Source: Perkinsus marinus ATCC 50983 (taxonomy: Eukaryota > Perkinsozoa > Perkinsida > Perkinsidae). From it: a stretch of DNA of 42,691 nt. The translations under genes and the position numbers were made by a program. The notes beneath the pieces are model-generated. The model ran no database searches and was not told the DNA's origin. It saw only the letters and a list, made by a program, of their open reading frames with translations. Every line of letters begins with the position of its first letter. The first letter of the stretch is position 1. Below are positions 37,301 to 42,691 of this stretch, piece by piece. The stretch spans positions 22,893-65,583 of the forward strand of contig NW_003212171.1 in assembly GCF_000006405.1 (NCBI RefSeq), read 5' to 3'.

Positions 37301-38074
37301 ATGGCATGGTCCTGTGTGACAGGTTGTTATGACTACTGTTGAGACACATGGCACAGAGTCTGACCAGGTTGTTGAAGTCTATTCCTAGTTCAGAGTAGGG
37401 TTGTGTGTGATCAGGCCGAATATGATGATCGTATGAAGGAGCATAAGGCTTGGGAGAGGAAGCAGGAGACCGACCGTGCCAAGTTGGAGGACACTATAGG
37501 TTCAGCTTCACATAAAGGGCAGCAGTTCTTCGACATTGCACTACCATGGAATTCCGAGGACAAGGCGAGGTTTCAGGCAGGTGGGTCAAAGATAGATTGA
37601 ATCACTCATACGAAAGAATCATCCGCGAACCTAGAGTGTTTTCGGGAGGAACTTGTGTTAAATTTTCCACATAGTCGGGAATACGTTCTTGGAACAGTTC
37701 TCTTGTCAATATCATCACATTAGGAACATTGTTATGAAACCCTGGGGGGGCGTTATCTCTCAAAGCTAGATGGGTCACTGCTCCTCCGTACGGTTACACA
37801 GGTATTCGTCATTATCGTAGTGATGCTAGAGAGCTGTACTGTGCCATCACTGGTTTGACCAAAGCATGGGTAAGGAGAGATGATGATATTGACTATGCCT
37901 TGTGGTGAATGTTGGTAGATACAACGGTCTAGTCGAGACAGTCTCGATGTGGCTATGAAGAATTTGAAGATCGGTATCATTGAGGCAGCAAATGCAGAGG
38001 ACTCGTCTCAAGTCTATTATGCCCCGGATGATGTTATGAGACGACGACTTTTACTATTTACCCGCTATTGTTAG
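34353..38074 (+). CDS. FHA/coiled-coil/RING E3 ubiquitin ligase, RNF8-like
   Basis: Eleven exons: 34353-34485, 35009-35209, 35553-35656, 36239-36393, 36426-36561, 36614-36747, 36872-36958, 37186-37279, 37394-37580, 37802-37869 and 37919-38074. Phases close to 484 aa. The FHA domain (exons 1-4) shows IVGRG, the phosphothreonine-binding SRRHA, LNGVVVNG and SGDIIVFGR. A basic SRKRTRSPHSRSMRAKKAKR stretch suggests a nuclear signal. A coiled coil, ELERQLESIRQENELLKERL, leads into a complete RING: CVIC, CSHSFCYKC and CPVC; the last Cys of CYKC is split across an intron. FHA plus RING is the plan of RNF8 and CHFR, which read phosphorylation in DNA-damage or mitotic checkpoints. A 190-residue C-terminal extension is unlike RNF8. 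The 32-nt intron at 36394-36425 is unusually short and may be mis-modelled. Confidence 0.9.
34540..34985. mobile_element. Two head-to-head MITE copies in intron 1
   Basis: Intron 1 of the FHA-RING gene is 523 nt. It contains an inverted copy (about 34558-34680) directly followed by a forward copy (about 34690-34985), which is itself interrupted near 34775-34905 by unrelated DNA including GGCTCAG/CTGAGCC arms. Shared blocks are TTTCTGTACACTTAT and TTTCCTCACTAAAT. Confidence 0.7.
35340..35489. mobile_element. Second MITE family, 150 bp, in intron 2
   Basis: The ends carry a perfect 13-bp inverted repeat, GAGTTTCACCCGT near 35345 against ACGGGTGAAACTC near 35472. Related copies lie near 34134-34240 and (one end only) 31239-31270, sharing GATATGA.AAACACTAGTG and TGGCGTAAT/ATTACGCCA blocks. 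No clear target duplication. It sits inside the 343-nt intron 2 of the FHA-RING gene. Confidence 0.7.
35838..36209. mobile_element. Three nested CAGTG-type MITE copies in intron 3
   Basis: Intron 3 is 582 nt. It holds an inverted copy (about 35838-35958), a forward copy (about 35960-36146, ending CACACTG), and the end of another inverted copy (36147-36209, ending CAACACTG). The alternation suggests repeated insertion near existing ends. Confidence 0.7.
36990..37157 (-). mobile_element. CAGTG-type MITE copy inside the RING intron
   Basis: Inverted copy ending CATATTTTCCAACACTG at 37157. The host intron (36959-37185) is 227 nt; taking the element out leaves about 59 nt, the usual intron size here. 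This is MITE insertion into an existing small intron rather than creation of a new one. Confidence 0.75.
37645..37795 (+). repeat. Dispersed repeat copy in intron 9
   Basis: Partner of 17845-18010. It fills most of intron 9 (37581-37801, 221 nt) of the FHA-RING gene. Confidence 0.75.
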
Positions 38075-38825
38075 CCTCGTTATGAGTTTACCACTCCATC
38101 ACCAAAACATGTCCCGAACTGAAGCTTTCCACTGCTATACCGAAGACTTGTGTCAATCTGTGCGGCTTTGACAATTCGAGGTGTGTCCAGAAGGCCTCAC
38201 TAGTGAACTAACAAAGAACTTATCAGTTCGCTTGCCTTGAAGAGGTTTCAGCATTGCGTTTGCCGACCAAATCGAATGGTAAGACTGATATTTTGTATGC
38301 CAATTCGGTGTAATTATTAGGAAACTCTCAAGAGGGACAAGCATCAGCGAATTGACTATGAAAACACGCGTTGATGCATGTGGATGGCGTGGTATTTCGA
38401 TCGATCGATTTCTACTCGGTTTTTTGAGTATCTCCAATTTGGTGCTATGAGGGGATACGGTTTACAGACATATTTTCACTCGCACTCCTCGTTCTCTGTG
38501 ACTGCAGGATGATTCCTCGCCATTATTTTGCGATTTCCCTGTCGAGTCGAAACTATCGCGCTCGCCATAATACTCAGCGCAGTCTTCGTTGCGTAGTGGA
38601 GCCTCCTTCAACCCAAGGGTGTCGCAGTTGCTCTTTCGCTCTTGGGTGGTTTGAATGAGCGGACCTAAAAATATCTACATATGAGATAACGCTAGTCATT
38701 CCTCGTAAGCTTTCTCCCACGAGCCACGCTTCTGGGACCTTCCTGGCTCACGCGAGTGCTGTACTCGCAAGCCAACTACAGCGACTATTGGGAGACTATG
38801 TGCAATGATGAAGTCATGATTAGTG
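38075..38825. other. Intergenic
   Basis: No gene. Contains separated arms AACCCAAGG / CTTGGGTGGTT near 38611-38652. A short alternative frame around 38756-38959 overlaps the transporter start and is not supported. Confidence 0.55.
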
Positions 38826-39914
38826 ATGAGTTTATTGATCAGCTGTTTCGTATTGATAATGACGATCCTCGGCTACACTCTGAGAGAAGTTCTCATCATA
38901 GCAGCATGCTTTGGTGCAAGTGTCTCAATGATGAACTCTGTGAAATACATACAGACTAGCCTTGACTTCCCCTATCCTCTCTTTATCAGTGCTATGCACA
39001 TGCTGTGGTCGTTCGGAGCTTGCGGCTTCTACTTGAGGCACGAGATGGGTATTTTGCAGCGTTACTCCCCTACACAGTATCTGCAACAAATTGTACCAAT
39101 ATCGGTGTTCTCAAGCGCCAGCATCGCGTGTGGCAATCTAGCTTTGAAATATATTTATCCATCTTTCAACGAGTTATTACAGCAAACTAGCGCTGCTGTG
39201 ACAGTTGTGGTAGGAGTTTTTATTTTCGGCAAGCGATATAATTTTGCTACTTATTTATCAATGTTGCCAGTTTGTGGTGGAGCGCTATTGTGCGGCCACG
39301 GTGAAGTCAACTTTGTTCTCCTAGGAGCTCTTTCTGCGATTGGTAGCGTCTTCTTCAGAGCATTGAAAAATACTATGCAAGGTGACCTCTTGAACGGATC
39401 GCTGTCCTCTCTTGAGCTGTTGTTCGTCCTTGCCCCTGCCAACTTGGTATTTTTCCTCATCGGCTCTCTCGCTGCTGAGGGAATCAGCCCTGTATGGGAG
39501 GCGGCGAGTAGTCCATCGATAATGTTGGGCTTAATAATATCATCATTCTTGGCATGTGCTTTTAACATTCTTACTTTTATGATGCTGAAACTACTGTCAC
39601 CAGTAGGAGCCATGGTCGTACACTCTATGAAGACTCCTGGTATGCTCATAACGTCATGGGCGCTTTTTGGCAATCCGGTGGAGCCGACTCAAATTGTAGG
39701 TTTTGTTATTATCACTGCAGGCGTGTACTACTACCGGGTTAATGGTGGGGAAATTACTCCCGAGACGGTGTCGGCAGAGGAGGTTGGCCTTGACGCTAAA
39801 GTTGGGGAGAATTCTTCGGCGGACGATGATGAGGAAACATTCCCGGGAGATGATTCTAGCGGCTCTGGGGATCTCGAGATGGGAGATCTACGCTCGGAAA
39901 TTGCTCTTGAATGA
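38826..39914 (+). CDS. TPT/nucleotide-sugar-type transporter
   Basis: Single exon, 362 aa. ATG at 38826 is chosen because an in-frame TGA lies just upstream. About ten hydrophobic helices are visible, such as VLIIAACFGASVSMMN, LFISAMHMLWSFGACGFYL and MLGLIISSFLACAFNILTFM. The DMT/TPT family pattern is present: NSVKYIQTSLDFPYPLFISA at the start, FNELLQQTSAAVTVVVGVF in the middle, and SPVGAMVVHSMKTPG with a conserved-type Lys near the C-terminal pair. Family members exchange phosphosugars or nucleotide sugars across plastid, Golgi or ER membranes. The tail is acidic and Ser-rich, probably cytosolic. Substrate cannot be read from sequence. Confidence 0.85.
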   Translation: MSLLISCFVLIMTILGYTLREVLIIAACFGASVSMMNSVKYIQTSLDFPYPLFISAMHMLWSFGACGFYLRHEMGILQRYSPTQYLQQIVPISVFSSASIACGNLALKYIYPSFNELLQQTSAAVTVVVGVFIFGKRYNFATYLSMLPVCGGALLCGHGEVNFVLLGALSAIGSVFFRALKNTMQGDLLNGSLSSLELLFVLAPANLVFFLIGSLAAEGISPVWEAASSPSIMLGLIISSFLACAFNILTFMMLKLLSPVGAMVVHSMKTPGMLITSWALFGNPVEPTQIVGFVIITAGVYYYRVNGGEITPETVSAEEVGLDAKVGENSSADDDEETFPGDDSSGSGDLEMGDLRSEIALE

Positions 39915-40422
39915 ACTATTTTTTTTATTTGCTGCGATCGTATAAGTAGACCTATTTGTTGTTTGTGGCCGCAAGTTGGTATTGTGATTATGTTTTTTTA
40001 TGGACAGCGCTGGCTGTTTTGTTGGCTCAATGGTGTCAATATAAGGGAGGTGTACTTATGATGTTCATCAACTCGGGAGCTTGTGCAATGTCGCAGAAAG
40101 ATGGTATTACGACCGAATTAGAGAGAGAAAGCGGTTGGTGAGAGGCGCCTGTTGACTTGACGAGAGCCTTGGAGTGAACAATATGATAGCAAGAAGAATT
40201 ACAATACTTCCTGTCGGGGATCTATTATGTGGTTGAGGTCACTAGTTTAGTGGAGAACGCAGTCCCATAGGTTGATGAAGTCGTCAACTTCGCGGTGGCG
40301 GTCGAGTAGGGAGATCAACTCCGCGGATAAAGATATAATTTTTGGGTTGTAGTTTCACCACGAGTAGGGTTTCACGATTACTTTGTACATTGGCAGTTTG
40401 ATCATGCTTACATACCTTATTG
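39915..40422. other. Intergenic
   Basis: No gene. A short open frame at 39956-40141 has hydrophobic content but no family traits. It lies between the transporter stop and the deaminase-fold gene. Confidence 0.55.
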
Positions 40423-41499
40423 ATGAACTCTGGTAAAATTCGTCTTCGCTTGCCGCAAATCTTCCGACCAGCCAAGCCATGGTGTGCCTTGGCTCCCCGG
40501 TTTGACAGGCTCGTGCGTGATTTGGGAATGTCCGAGAAGGAGGATGCGGTCCGTCTTCTGGCAGAGGAAGGAGTCTTTGGTTCAGCACCGCATACGATAG
40601 GAGTCGCGGCGACTAGCGGTACTGTGTATCTTGGAATGGACATACCCAACGTAGATCGACTCCTGAAGGGCTGCTAGTTGACTTTAATATTGACTTCAGG
40701 TGGGCATGGGCCCTCTGCAGAGTCTCGTTGCGAATCTTATGAATCACGGAGAGATAGGGCTAAGTGCATACTGCTATGGAAGCGGCCATGAAGACGCTAC
40801 TTTGAGTGAGATTGATTGTGCGTTGCTCTATGCTCTGGGTAAACGGCCGAGTCGAATTGCATTGGGAGACGGTACAAATCTCGAGCCCCAACGTGGTAAG
40901 TAGTTCCAAGAAGCTCACGCGTAGGGTAATCATCAGTTATGTCGCCGCCTCTTCCGAAAGGACGCGAGAGACTATTGAAGCACTACATAGGAAAAGGAGC
41001 GGAAGTGTTCGACGTTGTCTGTTCGCAGCTCATGGATCATGCATTTGTGATATCATCATGCTCAGCGGCTGAGTCGTATTTTTGGAGTATTGAGTCAGGT
41101 TTCCAGTCAGCTCGCATTCAACGGTGGAGGGGGGTGTGCTCTTAAATTGACTTCTGGCGAGATTATTAGAGCATCGGGGATTGTCTTGAGAGGTGGGTTC
41201 TTCATCCACTTCATCAGTACACCTTCATCACACTATTGGGAGCTCGTCTTGGATCGTAAGTATGTTCAGGATCTGACTCCCCCGTCATCTCCTCTGCCCA
41301 GGCAGCTATCGTGGCACTCCACGCGAACGGGTTGGTCAAGAGTGGCAATGCCGTTGTTGAAGCAGCAGTATGTATTGGTGAAGATGAACAAGCTGGGCAA
41401 GCGTCAATAGACCTCATCAGTTCGTTGTGGCCTTACACTGTTCTCCACATTGAAAAGGCAGTGAACTGTGCACCGTTGAAGCCACAGCCACGCGCATGA
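40423..41499 (+). CDS. Two-domain cytidine-deaminase-fold protein, motifs missing
   Basis: Five exons: 40423-40650, 40700-40895, 40937-41046, 41099-41192 and 41270-41499. Introns are 41-77 nt and the phases close to 285 aa, close to plant and E. coli cytidine deaminases (about 294-301). The N half has an LPQIF start, IGVAATSGTVYLGMDIP and MGPLQSLVANLMNHGE; the C half has GGGGCALKLTSGEIIRASG and SSAQAAIVALHANG. These match the repeated strand and helix pattern of the two deaminase domains. In active enzymes the N domain carries HAE and PCxxC zinc ligands; here both halves read like the non-catalytic second domain (GPxQ-type) and no HAE or PCxxC is visible. It could be a scaffold, a regulatory protein or a nucleoside binder. 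Confidence 0.7.
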
Positions 41500-41766
41500 T
41501 AGTTTCCGATCAGAGTCGTTGGGATTGCGTTCAATGTGAGAGAGGTGGCACCTTTGAGCCGGTTGAAATGTATCCCGCTCGAACCTTGAGAGGCTTCGTC
41601 AAACCTGCGCGGCGTTCTCTGGAGACGGTTAGAGTTGTCTCCGCATTTACATTCGATACTTCGACTGATGGCGGAATTTGAAGATGTATCGCGCCTTTTG
41701 CAGCTGTGAGGTGATGGTTGGAAGATTATATCGTAGCCCAAGCGGAAGGAATTATATTATTTCGTC
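41500..41766. other. Short intergenic gap
   Basis: No feature seen between the deaminase-fold gene and the tRNA, apart from non-supported short open frames. Confidence 0.5.
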
Positions 41767-41848
41767 GTCAGTTTGGCCGAGTGGTCTAAGGCGCCAGACT
41801 CAAGTTCTGGTGGAGAAATCCGCGTGGGTTCGAACCCCACAGCTGACA
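41767..41848 (+). tRNA. tRNA-Leu (CAA)
   Basis: All four arms fold. The acceptor GTCAGTT pairs with AGCTGAC with one G-U. The D arm contains GCCGAGTGGTCTAAGGC. The anticodon arm is CCAGA-CTCAAGT-TCTGG with anticodon CAA (reads UUG). A long variable arm (GTGGAGAAATCCGC) makes it type II, as expected for Leu. The T arm is GTGGG-TTCGAAC-CCCAC. Discriminator A at 41848. No intron. A short T run follows. Confidence 0.97.
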
Positions 41849-42318
41849 TTGTTCTTTGTTCACCTATCGTCTGTTTCCAAATTTCAATCAGGAGTTACAC
41901 CAACGAGAACTCTACGATTGGATAACGAGCGGAATCTTCAACATTTTCTCAAACACGCTTCACTCGGAAGACCAGGCCCGGGCGCCTATTACATGCTATG
42001 ATGTGAGACCTAGATGACTCCCCCGCAGAATGTTCGTACCCCGTGAGCATAGATAGGTTCATGGGGCTTGAGCAGATGCGGATTACCGTCATTGCAGTGA
42101 TTGAGCGTTCTGTACATGCTTCGCTGATTCATCGACCTTTGTTCTTGCTGGATTCAGTCGAGTCAATTCTGTGACTCAGGGACAATTGATTCAACTGTCT
42201 CCTTCACAAATAAACATGTTCGCTTTCGCGGTGGGAGTCCCGGTGAGGTTCGGGGAAGTGAATGTTCGTTTATGCTGAGAACTAAAGCTTTTTTGAATAT
42301 ATTCAACTCCGAATATCC
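41849..42318. other. Intergenic
   Basis: No gene recognised. It probably contains the promoter of the EF-hand gene; no core element is recognisable. Confidence 0.5.
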
Positions 42319-42691
42319 ATGAACAATGTCGCAAGCTCGGGTGAAACGGTAGCAGGGGTTATGCGCGACATTGCTAGAGTTCTACCAGGAACGAGAGCGC
42401 GCCAACTCCACAGCAGCACCGTCCTCGCTACGAGGGATGGGCCTTAGCACCCTAACATATAAAATCTCTGAAAGGGAGATAGATGAAGTACGGTCATTAT
42501 TCGGAAGGTGTACTCGTAAGCCTCTCTCCTTGCTTTGAGCGTGCTAGATTACAGTTGACGTGTTGGTGGGAAGCGACATGCCTAGTCGGTATCATATTGG
42601 TGAACTTGATTATCACGTCATCCCTCAGATCTTTGAGATGCTGGACACCGATCAAGATGGGTTCATATCTTCTTCAGAGGTAGACCTCCAT
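42319..42691 (+). CDS. EF-hand protein, 5' part, cut by window edge
   Basis: The last exon visible encodes SDMPSRYHIGELDYHVIPQI followed by a complete EF-hand loop, DTDQDGFISSSE, which runs to the window end. Upstream, KISEREIDEVRSLFGRCT (about 42462-42515) looks like the helix before a first EF-hand. A likely start is ATG 42319 (MNNVASSGETVAGVMRDI). The introns between these pieces are very short (about 34-40 nt before 42550) and the first junction is not resolved. A calcium-binding role is likely; kinase, calmodulin-like or other type cannot be told without the rest. Confidence 0.6.

Noticed and set aside
38756-38959. Frame beginning MLYSQANYSDYWET upstream of the transporter
   Set aside because: It runs out of frame into the transporter ORF and has no splice site that would join them convincingly.

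Overview
The window looks like nuclear DNA of a small-genome protist, most likely a perkinsozoan (Perkinsus-like) alveolate. The evidence is: calcium-dependent protein kinases (CDPKs) of the plant/apicomplexan kind; many short canonical GT-AG introns, mostly 41-65 nt; intact eukaryotic genes with mitochondrial or myristoylation targeting; and compact genes separated by repeat-rich DNA. The genus is inference; only the broad placement is firm.

Layout. Positions 1-9500 are gene-poor and decayed. They hold a Gag fossil of an LTR element split by a 500-bp hAT-like MITE with an 8-bp target duplication, a frameshifted pepsin-type protease pseudogene, a 21-bp minisatellite in a duplicated block, and a probable pol fossil. 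This stretch is packed with perfect palindromes whose arms are separated by exactly one base, often chained in zig-zags. From 9572 come working genes: a three-KH-domain RNA-binding protein, mitochondrial succinyl-CoA ligase alpha, an LSm14/Scd6-type P-body protein (minus strand) and a HAD phosphatase.

Positions 20051-30436 carry two CDPK paralogs on the minus strand, with identical internal exon lengths, separated by about 5.7 kb that contains one unrecognised two-exon gene. From 31461 come an unrecognised nine-exon gene, an FHA/coiled-coil/RING ubiquitin ligase (RNF8-like, 11 exons), a TPT-family transporter, a two-domain cytidine-deaminase-fold protein lacking visible zinc motifs, tRNA-Leu(CAA), and the start of an EF-hand protein cut by the window edge.

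The genes do not form one pathway. Three things link the window: MITEs that repeatedly land in introns (one CDPK intron is 495 nt where the paralog has 43 nt), gene-conversion-like tracts between the CDPKs, and the single-base-hinge palindromes. The palindromes are the most unusual signal: about 30 with arms of 7 or more were found by eye in the first 9.5 kb, against roughly 0.6 expected by chance.
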